A stretch of DNA of 64,000 bases from Clostridiales bacterium CHKCI001 (GTDB lineage: Bacteria > Bacillota > Clostridia > Lachnospirales > Lachnospiraceae): positions 208,526 to 272,525 of the forward strand of contig FCNS01000008.1 of the NCBI GenBank assembly GCA_900045905.1, read 5' to 3'. This document shows, piece after piece, positions 44,127 to 53,111 of the stretch (the first letter of the stretch is position 1; every line of letters begins with the position of its first letter). A program made the position numbers and the translations under genes. The notes under the pieces were generated by a model. That model was not told the origin of the DNA. It did no database searches and was given only the letters and a program-made list of their open reading frames with translations.

Positions 44127-45512
44127 TTATTGTAAGTATCTTAAACGTTCTTGTGCTTTTGTTGCCCATTCCGAACCACCAAATTTACTAATTACCATAT
44201 TATAATATTCTTTGGCAGTCTTATTACTATTTGGTTCAGAGCTAAGCTCATATCCATAGGCAACTCCATAATATGCCTCTGCATTGTTTGCATCCAGTTC
44301 AATCGCTGCTGCAAAGTTAGCAATCGCTGGAACATAACTTCCATTTGAGATCTTTGTATTTCCTTCTTCCACAAGCAACGAACTCAATCTTGTATTATAT
44401 AAAGTCTTCACTGCTACATAAGCTTCTCTATATTTTGAATCACTTATTTGATTCGCCGCTTTTTCAAGGTCTGGATATAACTCATATAAATTATACCATT
44501 CTTCTCTTACTATATAAATCGTAGCTTGTTCCATCAATTCATACGCTTCTGTCTTTGTGATCTTTTCTTCGTTTTGTACTTTCTGATCTGCCAGCTCACT
44601 GTTTTCGTCTTCTAAGTTCGCTAAACTCTCTTCCAGTTCACTGATTCTTTGATCCTTAATTCCAATCTGCTCGTTTACTTCCTGAAGCTGTGTCTGTAAA
44701 TCTTGATTATTCTGCATTGCTTGTTTTTCGTATTCACTTTGTTTTGCTGGAAGCACCGTGTACCACAGGATTCCAAATGCAACTACTACTCCTAATAAAA
44801 TACAAACTGCAGATCCTAAATAGCTTCCATAATCACGCAGATGCATAGAAGCAATCGGCAATTCTTTCATCACACTTGTTCCTGATGAATCAACATGAAT
44901 ATTTTCATTTAATTCATCTAAATAAGAACGTGCAAGTACATTGCCAGTGTCCAATTCTAGACATCGATTCAAGATTTCCTTTGCATATTCTTCTTTCTTT
45001 TCATGAATATAAAGCAATCCTAATAGCTGGTATGCCTTTATCATTCGTGGATTAACAGAAAGCACTTTCTTTAACTGAACAATCGCCAGATCAATTGCAC
45101 CGATTTGAGCATTTTTTAAAGCCTGATTAAATTTACGAATGCTATGTTCTGTTTCATCCAAAACTTGTTTATCATTTTTTAAAGATGCTAGGTATTCTTC
45201 TGCTGGATTATTCCTATACTGAACAGACTTACTAATCATCCATTCTTTTACTGCCATTGCAGCTTCTCCAACTTCATAATAAATAAGGCCAAGCAAATTT
45301 CTTGCAGCTACATTTGTCTTACTGATTTGCAGAGCAATTTTTAATGCATCAATTGCACCTGTCATATTACGAGATTTTGCCCGAAATAGACCCATATTAT
45401 AATAATAATTGGAAGTATATACAATCTTTCGATACCTTTTTACATCCGCTCCGCACTTTGGACAGATATCTTTGTCTGGAGCTAGTACATTATTACAGTT
45501 ATAACACTTCAT
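44127..45512 (-). CDS. Zinc-ribbon, TPR and coiled-coil membrane protein
   Basis: The 461-residue protein has a zinc ribbon (Cys3, Cys6, Cys17, Cys20), TPR repeats from about 35 to 200, one membrane helix (about 229-252, YLGSAVCILLGVVVAFGILWYTV), a coiled coil (about 255-315) and further TPR-like repeats to the end. This places the zinc ribbon and first TPRs inside the cell and the rest outside. It looks like a scaffold protein; the family is common in Lachnospiraceae but uncharacterised. It follows a 48-residue protein by 19 bases. Confidence 0.8.
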   Translation of the reverse strand: MKCYNCNNVLAPDKDICPKCGADVKRYRKIVYTSNYYYNMGLFRAKSRNMTGAIDALKIALQISKTNVAARNLLGLIYYEVGEAAMAVKEWMISKSVQYRNNPAEEYLASLKNDKQVLDETEHSIRKFNQALKNAQIGAIDLAIVQLKKVLSVNPRMIKAYQLLGLLYIHEKKEEYAKEILNRCLELDTGNVLARSYLDELNENIHVDSSGTSVMKELPIASMHLRDYGSYLGSAVCILLGVVVAFGILWYTVLPAKQSEYEKQAMQNNQDLQTQLQEVNEQIGIKDQRISELEESLANLEDENSELADQKVQNEEKITKTEAYELMEQATIYIVREEWYNLYELYPDLEKAANQISDSKYREAYVAVKTLYNTRLSSLLVEEGNTKISNGSYVPAIANFAAAIELDANNAEAYYGVAYGYELSSEPNSNKTAKEYYNMVISKFGGSEWATKAQERLRYLQ

Positions 45513-45531
45513 AGAGCCCTCCGTTATTCTT

Positions 45532-45678
45532 TTACTTCTTTTGTTGCTTTACTTCTTCTAACAGCTCTCTCATAATGTCGGTTATGTCTGTCATTTTATC
45601 ATTTAAAACTGTCTCCTCTATCTGTGCAATCTCTTGACTTGGCTCAAATTTGGCAAGTTCTTCTTCAAAATTAATCAT
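45532..45678 (-). CDS. 48-residue acidic helical protein upstream of the TPR gene
   Basis: The ATG-started frame MINFEEELAKFEPSQEIAQI continues with a predicted amphipathic helix to EEVKQQKK. AGGAG lies six bases upstream and the TPR gene starts 19 bases later. The sequence is acidic and probably helical. Function unknown; conserved pairing with the TPR scaffold gene would need checking. Confidence 0.65.
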   Translation of the reverse strand: MINFEEELAKFEPSQEIAQIEETVLNDKMTDITDIMRELLEEVKQQKK

Positions 45679-45860
45679 CCAAATCTCCTCTCCGAGTCTC
45701 TCTTATATAGAATGGTTCTTACGACCTGTATTGGTCATTTTTTTCTTCATGGTACTCTATATATGATACCTGTATTGAATTAAAAAATCAAGTGTTTCTT
45801 ATAAATATGATGGGGTAAATTTTTAGTAGTTACCACAATAGATTGAATTCTTTTATTTCA

Positions 45861-46817
45861 TTAGTATTCCATAGAAGAAAACATTTTTTGGATCGCCTTT
45901 CTATAAATCCGTTTTGCAAGGTCATAACATTCTGTTCCATTGGATGCTAAATTTTCCATCATAACGCCACTATTTACTTCTAATACTTTCCACCCATCCC
46001 TGTATTTTACAATATCTACTGATGCGAAACGTAGGTTTAACGCATTGACTGCCTGTTTTGCAAGCTCTTTTAATGCATCTGGCAGTTCTTCCAATAAATT
46101 AGGAATCGCCCCCTGCCCTAAATTATGCTTCCAATTAAATAAATACCGTTCTCCTTTTGGCAATACCTGATCAAATCCAATCGTCGATGGCGGAATTTCC
46201 ATCGGATGTTCAGAATGCAGCAAATAGTTCGCATAAAGCTGGCGAATTGTAGATACTCCGTCTCCAATTAATTGTTTTCTCTGCTTTTCAAAAGCAACTT
46301 GTATTTCTCCATCCAATAAGATTACTCGATATTCTTTTTCAATTTCATAATAGGGAGCAATCGCCATCGAATCTGCCTGTGCAAAAATCTGTTGTGCTGC
46401 TTCTTCCAACTCACGCTGCGTTTTTACATGAAAAACCAAATATCCTCCTGTTCCTTCATTATCTTTACAAACAATATCTCCATACTTTTCTAGCATTGCA
46501 GTCATCTGTTTCCAATTTCCATTTTCGCCTGTAAAACGAAACATATGAGGTGCCATAAAACAGCTATGCTCTACATTTGCTACCCCATTTTGTGTCATTA
46601 CTTCACTTGCCACTGCTTTATCTGCACTAATCTGCTGAGAAACTGCTTGATTTAAACCAAATTGGTATCCCAAAATAAAACGTTTTTTCCCATCTTTTTC
46701 TAATTGAAATGCCCAGTCACTGGAATAAGATACACAGGCAATTTCCTCCTCTTTGCATATTTCTTTTATAATCCTAACAAAGTTTGATTGACTATTCTCC
46801 AATATATTGCCCTCCAT
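45861..46817 (-). CDS. ATP-grasp family ligase
   Basis: This 318-residue protein has an ATP-grasp/RimK-like core: DNEGTGGYLVFHVK, IAPYYEIEKEYRVILLDGEIQVAFEKQRKQLIGDGVSTIRQL, and FASVDIVKYRDGWKVLEVNSGVMMENLA near the C-terminus with the Mg-binding Glu/Asn. Such enzymes join an amine to a carboxylate using ATP. The substrate is unknown. Start 46817 is chosen because a good promoter (46878-46906) overlaps the longer frame; its ribosome binding site is weak. It is transcribed divergently from the methyltransferase. Confidence 0.8.
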   Translation of the reverse strand: MEGNILENSQSNFVRIIKEICKEEEIACVSYSSDWAFQLEKDGKKRFILGYQFGLNQAVSQQISADKAVASEVMTQNGVANVEHSCFMAPHMFRFTGENGNWKQMTAMLEKYGDIVCKDNEGTGGYLVFHVKTQRELEEAAQQIFAQADSMAIAPYYEIEKEYRVILLDGEIQVAFEKQRKQLIGDGVSTIRQLYANYLLHSEHPMEIPPSTIGFDQVLPKGERYLFNWKHNLGQGAIPNLLEELPDALKELAKQAVNALNLRFASVDIVKYRDGWKVLEVNSGVMMENLASNGTECYDLAKRIYRKAIQKMFSSMEY

Positions 46818-46877
46818 CTTTCGTCTATCCAACCATCTTTCTCTATTTGCTATGGATATCCTATTTTTTGCAGACTT

Positions 46878-46906
46878 ATTATACACTTCTTTTCTTCAAA
46901 CCTCAA
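46878..46906 (-). promoter_or_regulatory. Promoter of the ATP-grasp gene
   Basis: On the minus strand: TTGAGG, 17 bases, TATAAT. It overlaps the upstream part of the long open frame and so argues for the shorter start at 46817. Confidence 0.7.
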
Positions 46907-46956
46907 GAGGATTTCATTTTGCACACACTCAGTCAACAATTTTGCTTCATCTTATA

Positions 46957-46986
46957 TTGACGTGCGCAAAGAAGAAATAGTATAAT
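46957..46986 (+). promoter_or_regulatory. Promoter of the methyltransferase gene
   Basis: TTGACG, 18 bases, TATAAT; transcription would start just before the ribosome binding site GAGGAG at 47011. Confidence 0.7.
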
Positions 46987-47022
46987 TATTTATAAATGAT
47001 TCAACAAGAAGAGGAGATTTTT

Positions 47023-48165
47023 ATGACAATCCAAGAGACATTTCAACATTGTATGACGAGTGCATTGTATGACGCTGTTTTAAGCAATGCTCTCTCTAAA
47101 GATGGTATTATTAAATTAAAAGTACGTCCAATTATACTACAAAAACAATTATATTTTCAAATAGAAGAATACACACAAAAACAAGTATTTCACAAAAATT
47201 TAGAAGCTGCTCAGGCCTGTAATTATTTAACTGAACAGATGACAGAACGATTTCGTCAAGCTCAGATTCAAACTACAAATAAGCAGATAACCATTTTAAT
47301 TAGTAAAAAAGGAAAAGTCACAATAAAAACCAAAAAGCAGACAAACAAACTGCCAGATCTTTCTCTGACACATAACCGCCAGAAAAATTATATTATCGAA
47401 GAGGGTACCCCTGTTCCATTTTTAATTGATCTGGGCGTCATGAAAACAGACGGCAGTATTGTACGTACAAAGTATGATAAATTCCGTCAAATTAACCGAT
47501 TTTTAGAATTTATTGAAGATATTTTACCTCAGCTGGACAAAACAAAACAACAGACAATTATCGACTTTGGATGCGGTAAGTCTTATTTAACATTTGCAAT
47601 GTACTATTATCTAAAAATTTTAAAGGGATATTCCATACGAATTATTGGACTAGACTTAAAAAAAGATGTAATTCTTCATTGCAATAAATTGGCTCATCAA
47701 TATGGTTATACCGATTTGACATTCCTTTGCGGAGATATTGCAGATTATAAAGGTGTCGATCATGTAGATATGGTTGTTACTCTCCACGCCTGTGATACTG
47801 CCACTGACTATGCACTTGCCAAAGCAGTGAATTGGGGAGCGAAAGTTATTTTATCTGTTCCCTGCTGTCAACACGAACTAAATAAACAGATCCAATGTGA
47901 AGTCCTAAATCCTGCATTACAATATGGACTTATAAAAGAACGTCTTTCTGCTCTTTTTACAGATTCCATCCGAGCTGGACATTTGGAAGCTTATGGGTAT
48001 CAAACCCAATTATTAGAGTTTATTGATATGGAACATACTCCAAAAAATATTTTAATTCGAGCAGTATACGAACAAAAATCATCCTCCAATACAAAACAGT
48101 TGCAAGAAATGGAGCAACTGCTTCATGCAGATTTAACGATCAGCAAGCTGCTTCCATTAAAATAA
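47023..48165 (+). CDS. Class I SAM-dependent methyltransferase (Methyltransf_32 type)
   Basis: The 380-residue protein has an N-terminal region of about 170 residues and a Rossmann methyltransferase domain: motif I QTIIDFGCGKSYLTFAMYYYL, the acidic GLDLKKDV, and VVTLHACDTATDYALAKAVNWGAKVILSVPCCQHEL. The HACDTATDYAL and PCCQHE motifs are hallmarks of the Methyltransf_32 family, related to eukaryotic METTL25/RRNAD1 proteins; an RNA substrate is likely but unproven. Start 47023 follows GAGGAG; ATG 46996 does not have a site. Confidence 0.88.
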   Translation: MTIQETFQHCMTSALYDAVLSNALSKDGIIKLKVRPIILQKQLYFQIEEYTQKQVFHKNLEAAQACNYLTEQMTERFRQAQIQTTNKQITILISKKGKVTIKTKKQTNKLPDLSLTHNRQKNYIIEEGTPVPFLIDLGVMKTDGSIVRTKYDKFRQINRFLEFIEDILPQLDKTKQQTIIDFGCGKSYLTFAMYYYLKILKGYSIRIIGLDLKKDVILHCNKLAHQYGYTDLTFLCGDIADYKGVDHVDMVVTLHACDTATDYALAKAVNWGAKVILSVPCCQHELNKQIQCEVLNPALQYGLIKERLSALFTDSIRAGHLEAYGYQTQLLEFIDMEHTPKNILIRAVYEQKSSSNTKQLQEMEQLLHADLTISKLLPLK

Positions 48166-48231
48166 ATTATTTCAATGATTAACCCGATTTCACATAGAAT
48201 TATTATTCCACGATACAATTGAGGTGAATTT

Positions 48232-48981
48232 ATGAATTACTTATTAGAAGTCTGTGTGGATTCCGTAGAATCTGCGATAATCGCACAGCGAGCAGGCGCC
48301 AGTCGTCTGGAACTTTGCGGTAATTTAATGATTGGAGGAACAACTCCAACACTTGCTTTATTCCGAGAAGTTCAAAAACATGTTTCCATTCCAATTCACA
48401 TATTAATTCGTCCACGCTTTGGGGATTTCCTTTATACTGATGCGGAATTTGAAATTATAAAACAAGAAATCATTCAATTTCGTCAGGCAGGTGCCAATGG
48501 TGTTGTGATTGGAATTTTAAATCCTGATGGAACATTGGACATGCTTCGAATGCGGCAGTTAATGCAGCTTACTGCTGGCATGTCTGTTACATTGCACCGT
48601 GCTTTTGATCTTACTCAAAATGCATTTCAAGCATTAGAACAAGCCTGTCAACTTGGTATCAACACCATTCTTACTTCGGGTCAACAGTCCAGTTGTCAGA
48701 AAGGAAAAAAACTGCTTGCGGATCTTGTTCAAAAAGCAAACGGAAGAATCCACATTCTCGCAGCTGGAGGAGTTTGTGCCAATGTAATTGATGATGTCTT
48801 TGATACAATCGGAACTAGCTTTTATCATATGTCTGGAAAAACCGAATTGGACAGTGGTATGAATTTTCGCAGGCAGGGCGTTCCAATGGGGCTGGACGGA
48901 ATCAATGAATACACAATATGGCGTGCAGATGAAACCGCCATTCGGCAAGCAGTCAATACACTGATTGGACACACAAGTTAA
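48232..48981 (+). CDS. cutC: CutC family protein
   Basis: This 249-residue TIM-barrel protein shows the CutC hallmarks LLEVCVDSVESAIIAQRAGASRLELCGNLMIGGTTPTLAL, HILIRPRFGDFLYTDAEFEIIKQEI, GVVIGILNPDGTLD, VTLHRAFDLT and ILTSGQ. It was originally linked to copper tolerance; the true activity is uncertain. A GAGGTGA site precedes the ATG. It lies between the methyltransferase and HAD genes in the same direction. Confidence 0.92.
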   Translation: MNYLLEVCVDSVESAIIAQRAGASRLELCGNLMIGGTTPTLALFREVQKHVSIPIHILIRPRFGDFLYTDAEFEIIKQEIIQFRQAGANGVVIGILNPDGTLDMLRMRQLMQLTAGMSVTLHRAFDLTQNAFQALEQACQLGINTILTSGQQSSCQKGKKLLADLVQKANGRIHILAAGGVCANVIDDVFDTIGTSFYHMSGKTELDSGMNFRRQGVPMGLDGINEYTIWRADETAIRQAVNTLIGHTS

Positions 48982-49026
48982 TTAGAAGTATAGCGTGTTT
49001 ACTAATTTTGGAAAGGAGTTTTTACT

Positions 49027-50148
49027 TTGAGTTTACCAATTCGTATTATTGCACTTGATTTAGATGGCACTACTTTTACAGATGAGAAACAAATAACCCC
49101 TCGTACCCAGGCTGCAATTACTTCTGCCATTGAGCAGGGTATTATCGTTATGCCAGCAACTGGACGTCCTATTAATGGACTTCCAGAGGCATTTATCCAG
49201 ATTCCTGGTGTACGCTATGCACTTTGCAGCAATGGAGCAGTTATAACCGATTTAAAAGAACATCAAATTCTATATGAAAAAACAATCCCAAGATCAATTG
49301 TATTTGCAGTTATGGATCTATTAGCAGACGTAAAAGGAACCTTTGAATTATATATCCAAGATCGCGCCCATATTGATCGAAAATTAATGGAACATCTAGA
49401 TGAATATGTACCATCCCCTCATCTACGTGACTATATACGCAAATCACGTACCGTTCACTCCAATCTAAAAGAATTTTTTGAGACTTGCCCTTATGGCGTA
49501 CAAAAAATTAATATGAGTTATGCAACCATCGCTCAAAAAGATCAAATTCAGGCATTCATAAAGCAAAACTTTCCTGAATTAGTTTGTGTAAACGGTCAGC
49601 CAACAAATTTAGAATTAACTATAAAAGGAGCAGACAAAGGAGAAGGACTTCTAGCTTTTGGTTCTCTTTTGGGAATTGAGCGAGAAGAAATCATGGCGTT
49701 TGGGGATAATTATAATGACTTGGATATGCTGGAAAAAGTAGGAGTAGGAGTTGCTATGGCAAATGCAGAGCCTGAAGTTCAATCTCATGCCGATTTTGTA
49801 ACCCGATATACAAACAACGAAGATGGAGTTGCCGATGTAATTGAACAATTACTCGAATCATCTCCGATTGAATTAACATTAAACGGTTCTGAAATGAAAA
49901 CCGAAATGGAAGTTTATAATCAAATCGCTTCGGTTTTCCAAAAGGATTTTTCCAAAGATCCATCTGGACTTCTTTCCATGCTTATTTCCATACAGGAACC
50001 AACTGAAATTACACTTACTAATTATGAGGTACTTCAAAATACATTAGGAGATTTTTCTGAACAGCTCCTCAATGTTTTTTCTGAAGCCTCTGAGAAAAAT
50101 TCAGCGATCTGTTTTAATATAGAAGAGATTGTATTTTTAGAACAGTAA
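49027..50148 (+). CDS. Cof-type HAD hydrolase fused to a barstar-like C-terminal domain
   Basis: Residues 1-270 form a complete Cof/HAD-IIB phosphatase: LDLDGTTFTD, PATGRPINGLPEAF, LTIKGADKGEGLLAF and FGDNYNDLDMLEKVGVG. The protein continues about 100 residues beyond the usual end. That tail begins IELTLNGSEMKTEMEVYNQIASVF and includes PTEITLTNYEVLQNTLGDFSEQLLNVFSEASEKN, which follows the barstar pattern (strand, helix, helix, P-V-x-I-x-W/x-N, L-G-D-x-x-x-x-L-L-x-x-F). The barnase-facing G-K-N-x-D-A-L-x-D-C-L helix is replaced by SKDPSGLLSML. Start is TTG after AAAGGAG. Confidence 0.8.
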   Translation: MSLPIRIIALDLDGTTFTDEKQITPRTQAAITSAIEQGIIVMPATGRPINGLPEAFIQIPGVRYALCSNGAVITDLKEHQILYEKTIPRSIVFAVMDLLADVKGTFELYIQDRAHIDRKLMEHLDEYVPSPHLRDYIRKSRTVHSNLKEFFETCPYGVQKINMSYATIAQKDQIQAFIKQNFPELVCVNGQPTNLELTIKGADKGEGLLAFGSLLGIEREEIMAFGDNYNDLDMLEKVGVGVAMANAEPEVQSHADFVTRYTNNEDGVADVIEQLLESSPIELTLNGSEMKTEMEVYNQIASVFQKDFSKDPSGLLSMLISIQEPTEITLTNYEVLQNTLGDFSEQLLNVFSEASEKNSAICFNIEEIVFLEQ

Positions 50149-50181
50149 TAAGGACTCTTTATTATATAGGATCCAGTCAAA

Positions 50182-50228
50182 AGGAGAGATTGCACAACTA
50201 TGTTGTATTCATTGTGCAATTTTCTCCT
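50182..50228. terminator. Hairpin between the HAD gene and the arginase-like remnant
   Basis: AGGAGA-ATTGCACAA pairs with TTGTGCAAT-TCTCCT. On the minus strand it is followed by TTTTGA, on the plus strand by AAAATG, so it fits best as a terminator for leftward transcription. Confidence 0.6.
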
Positions 50229-50238
50229 AAAATGATTC

Positions 50239-50445
50239 TTATTGGAAAATTGATAATTGTTGCAATGTCTTTCTTAAATGAAATGCATCCCATGGAAGAT
50301 GCTCAGTAATACTTAATCCTACGATCTCTGCTTTTTTGTATACATCTTGAAGTAGTCTTCCAATTTCTTGCAGTTTCAGTCTTCCTACTGCTGCTTTTTT
50401 TATGATAGGGTGTTTGAGGACTCTGATAGTATAACCATAACTATC
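50239..50445 (-). pseudogene. C-terminal remnant of an arginase/agmatinase-family gene
   Basis: An open frame of about 68 codons, preceded by a stop, reads SYGYTIRVLKHPIIKKAAVG, then QEIGRLLQDVYKKAEIVGLS, then ITEHLPWDAFHLRKTLQQLS and a TAA. The G-L-S-I-T-E-H-L-P pattern followed by a leucine-rich helix resembles the C-terminal end of ureohydrolases. There is no start codon or ribosome binding site, and the conserved metal-binding part is missing. The old terminator at 50182-50228 is still in place. Confidence 0.5.
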
Positions 50446-50621
50446 TTATATCCCCTAACTTTTTCACTTCAATGCTACATATCCCAAGTTTTTTGCACAG
50501 ACAAAAAACTGTTGCTAATCATAGTTATTCCTTTCTAAATCTATGTCTTCGTTTATCAAATATCATCCATACTAATTTTCATTTTGTACGAAACATAGAT
50601 TTTATTTTTCACAATAGGAAA

Positions 50622-50658
50622 AAAATTCCTTATAAACAAAATGTTTATAAGGAATTTT
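50622..50658 (-). terminator. tRNA-Trp terminator
   Basis: A 17-bp stem AAAATTCCTTATAAACA / TGTTTATAAGGAATTTT with a 3-base loop is followed by TTCC after a T-run on the minus strand, six bases downstream of the tRNA. Confidence 0.8.
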
Positions 50659-50663
50659 ATGAG

Positions 50664-50734
50664 CAGGGGTAACAGGATTCGAACCCGTATTTACGGTTTT
50701 GGAGACCGTTGCTCTACCATTGAACTATACCCCT
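50664..50734 (-). tRNA. tRNA-Trp (CCA anticodon)
   Basis: On the minus strand the acceptor AGGGGTA pairs with TACCCCT; the D arm is AGTTCAATGGTAGAGC, the anticodon loop CTCCAAA (anticodon CCA) closes the stem CGGT/ACCG, and the T arm contains GGTTCGAATCC. Discriminator base G; the 3' CCA is not encoded. A promoter lies upstream and a terminator downstream, so it is a single-gene unit. Confidence 0.96.
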
Positions 50735-50766
50735 TCAATATTTGTTTTGTACCGTTTACCTTTGAT

Positions 50767-50795
50767 ATAATAGCATACTTTGAAAAATATGTCAA
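50767..50795 (-). promoter_or_regulatory. tRNA-Trp promoter
   Basis: On the minus strand: consensus TTGACA, 17 bases, TATTAT, about 33 bases before the mature 5' end. Confidence 0.75.
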
Positions 50796-50902
50796 CTCTT
50801 TTTTCTGATTTTTTGAATTTTTTTAATTTCTGAGATTTTATAACAACATTCTTCTTATTTGTGTGACAAATTTATCTATTGTTCTTTTTGCAAAGGATAT
50901 CT

Positions 50903-50933
50903 ACAGGTGTCATATAATGATTATGACACCTGT
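50903..50933. terminator. Perfect inverted repeat downstream of the NSS transporter gene
   Basis: ACAGGTGTCATA pairs with TATGACACCTGT around a 7-base loop. It lies 58 bases after the transporter stop; no T-run follows on the minus strand, so terminator use is uncertain. Confidence 0.5.
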
Positions 50934-50990
50934 ATTATTTAACTGAATCAAGAAAGTCCCTTGCTTCCATTACGAATATCCGCTTGACAA

Positions 50991-52364
50991 TTATTTCATA
51001 AAGAACATTTCATAATATCCCCAGATAAATATAACGAATACAATAATTGGAAGTATATAACTCATATAGAAACGAAGTTTATTGGAAATTCCAATTCCCT
51101 TTCCAGTATTAGCTTCTGTCACAAAATTCTTCCATCCCCATCCTTTTTTAGAAGTACAGAACATTAAATATACCATACTTCCAAGGGGAAGCAGATTATT
51201 ACTTAAAATAAAATCTTCTAAATCCAGAATGGTATTGCCTGGTTTTAATGGCTGAAAGCCGCTTAATACATTAAATCCTAGTACGCATGGCATAGATAGT
51301 AGAATTACTACCACAATATTAACTAACACTGCTTTTTTACGGCTACATCCAGTTAAATCCATTGCAAATGAAATGATATTTTGGAATACTGCAATAACAG
51401 TAGAAACTGCTGCAAATGTCATAAATAGGAAAAACAATGCTCCCCAGAATCTTCCCCCTCCCATCGAGTTAAATACATTCGGTAAGGTAACAAAAACTAA
51501 CTGAGGTCCTGTACCTGGGTCTACACCAAACGCAAAACAAGATGGAAAAATAATTAAACCTGCGACAAGTGCAACACTTGTATCCAGAATGGAAATCCAA
51601 ATCGCTTCTCCTGCCAGCCGACGTTTTTTATCAATATAGCTTCCAAAAATTGCAATTGCCCCAATTCCGATACTCAATGTAAAAAAGGACTGCCCCAACG
51701 CTGCAAATACTACTTTCGCAATTCCAGCTTCTTTTACTTTTCCAAAATCAGGCAACAAATAGAATTTTAATCCCTCTTGAGCTCCAGGAAGAGAAATTGC
51801 CTTGATGGCTAATACAATCATCAATATTAAAAGACTTAACATCATTCCCTTTGTAATCTTTTCTACTCCCTTTTGAAGTCCCATTCCACAGATTCCAAAA
51901 CAAGCCACTACAATAACTACCATAAAAACGGTCATTAAGACTGGCTGCTGCTGTAGCTGACTAAAACTTTCTGCCACCTGGTTCGTGTCCATTCCTTCAA
52001 AATGACCCATACCCATTTTAAAGAAATATAAAAGCATCCAGCCTGCAATGGTTGTATAAAACATCATAAGCATATAATTTCCGCCCATAGCAGCCCATTT
52101 AAACCAATGCCATTTTGTTCCCTTTGGTTCCAAACGATCAAATGATAATGCAGCACTTACTTGACTGGAGCGTCCAACTGCAAATTCACATACTAAAATT
52201 GGAATTCCTAAAATTGCTAGGAAAAATAAATAAATTAATACAAATGCAGCACCACCGTACTGTCCTGTAATATATGGAAATCTCCATACATTTCCAAGTC
52301 CAATCGCACAACCAGCTGAAATCAAAATAAATCCTAGACGAGAAGAAAACTTTTCTCGTTTCAT
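50991..52364 (-). CDS. Sodium-dependent transporter of the NSS (SNF) family
   Basis: This 457-residue protein has 11-12 hydrophobic segments. The LeuT-like fold is evident from FSSRLGFILISAGCAIGLGNVWRFPYITGQYGGAAFVLIYLF, whose unwound helix contributes Na and substrate sites, and from FAALGQSFFTLSIGIGAIAIFGSY in helix 6. The family imports amino acids or related amines with sodium; substrate unknown. It lies 18 bases downstream of an amino-acid ABC ATPase, suggesting one transport operon. Confidence 0.92.
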   Translation of the reverse strand: MKREKFSSRLGFILISAGCAIGLGNVWRFPYITGQYGGAAFVLIYLFFLAILGIPILVCEFAVGRSSQVSAALSFDRLEPKGTKWHWFKWAAMGGNYMLMMFYTTIAGWMLLYFFKMGMGHFEGMDTNQVAESFSQLQQQPVLMTVFMVVIVVACFGICGMGLQKGVEKITKGMMLSLLILMIVLAIKAISLPGAQEGLKFYLLPDFGKVKEAGIAKVVFAALGQSFFTLSIGIGAIAIFGSYIDKKRRLAGEAIWISILDTSVALVAGLIIFPSCFAFGVDPGTGPQLVFVTLPNVFNSMGGGRFWGALFFLFMTFAAVSTVIAVFQNIISFAMDLTGCSRKKAVLVNIVVVILLSMPCVLGFNVLSGFQPLKPGNTILDLEDFILSNNLLPLGSMVYLMFCTSKKGWGWKNFVTEANTGKGIGISNKLRFYMSYILPIIVFVIFIWGYYEMFFMK

Positions 52365-52382
52365 TTTGTTTTTCCTCCTTCT

Positions 52383-53111
52383 TTATTTCGTTGATACTTT
52401 CCCAAGAAATGTTTTCAATCGATCATTCTTTGGTGATTGAAAGATTTCTTCCGGCGTACCTTCTTCAATAATATGACCACCGTCCATAAACACAACACGA
52501 TCGGCTACTTCTTTTGCAAATCCCATTTCATGTGTAACCACTACCATAGTCATTCCATCTTTTGCCAGTTTCTTCATAACATCCAACACTTCTCCTACCA
52601 TTTCTGGATCAAGGGCAGATGTTGGCTCATCAAATAACAAAGCTTCTGGATTCATTGCTAAAGAACGAGCAATTGCTACACGCTGCTTTTGTCCTCCAGA
52701 AAGCTGGCCTGGATAATTATTTGCTTTATCGCCCACCCCAACACGATTTAAAAGATCCATCGCAAACTGTTGTGCAGCTCCTTTTTCCATTCTCTTTAAC
52801 TTAATTGGAGCTAATGTAACATTCTCCAATACTGTTTTATGTGGAAACAAATTAAATTGCTGAAACACCATTCCAATTTTCTGACGCATTTGATTAATAT
52901 CCGTTTTCGGATCCATGATATCCACACCATCAATCACAACACTACCCTTTGTAGGCTTTTCCAGACGATTTAGACAGCGCAAAAATGTACTTTTTCCAGA
53001 ACCAGACGGTCCAATTACTACAACACATGTACCTGGCTTAACATGATAATCAATTCCTTTTAACACTTCTAAGCCACCAAAATATTTATGAAGATTTTTA
53101 ACGTAAATCAC
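52383..53111 (-). CDS. Polar amino-acid ABC transporter ATP-binding protein
   Basis: The 242-residue ATPase has Walker [27 protein letters not shown]-loop [18 protein letters not shown], signature [18 protein letters not shown], Walker [21 protein letters not shown] and switch [23 protein letters not shown], the classic GlnQ/HisP family. It starts at GTG 53111 after AGGAGG and overlaps the upstream fused binding protein/permease by 14 bases. Confidence 0.95.
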   Translation of the reverse strand: MIYVKNLHKYFGGLEVLKGIDYHVKPGTCVVVIGPSGSGKSTFLRCLNRLEKPTKGSVVIDGVDIMDPKTDINQMRQKIGMVFQQFNLFPHKTVLENVTLAPIKLKRMEKGAAQQFAMDLLNRVGVGDKANNYPGQLSGGQKQRVAIARSLAMNPEALLFDEPTSALDPEMVGEVLDVMKKLAKDGMTMVVVTHEMGFAKEVADRVVFMDGGHIIEEGTPEEIFQSPKNDRLKTFLGKVSTK

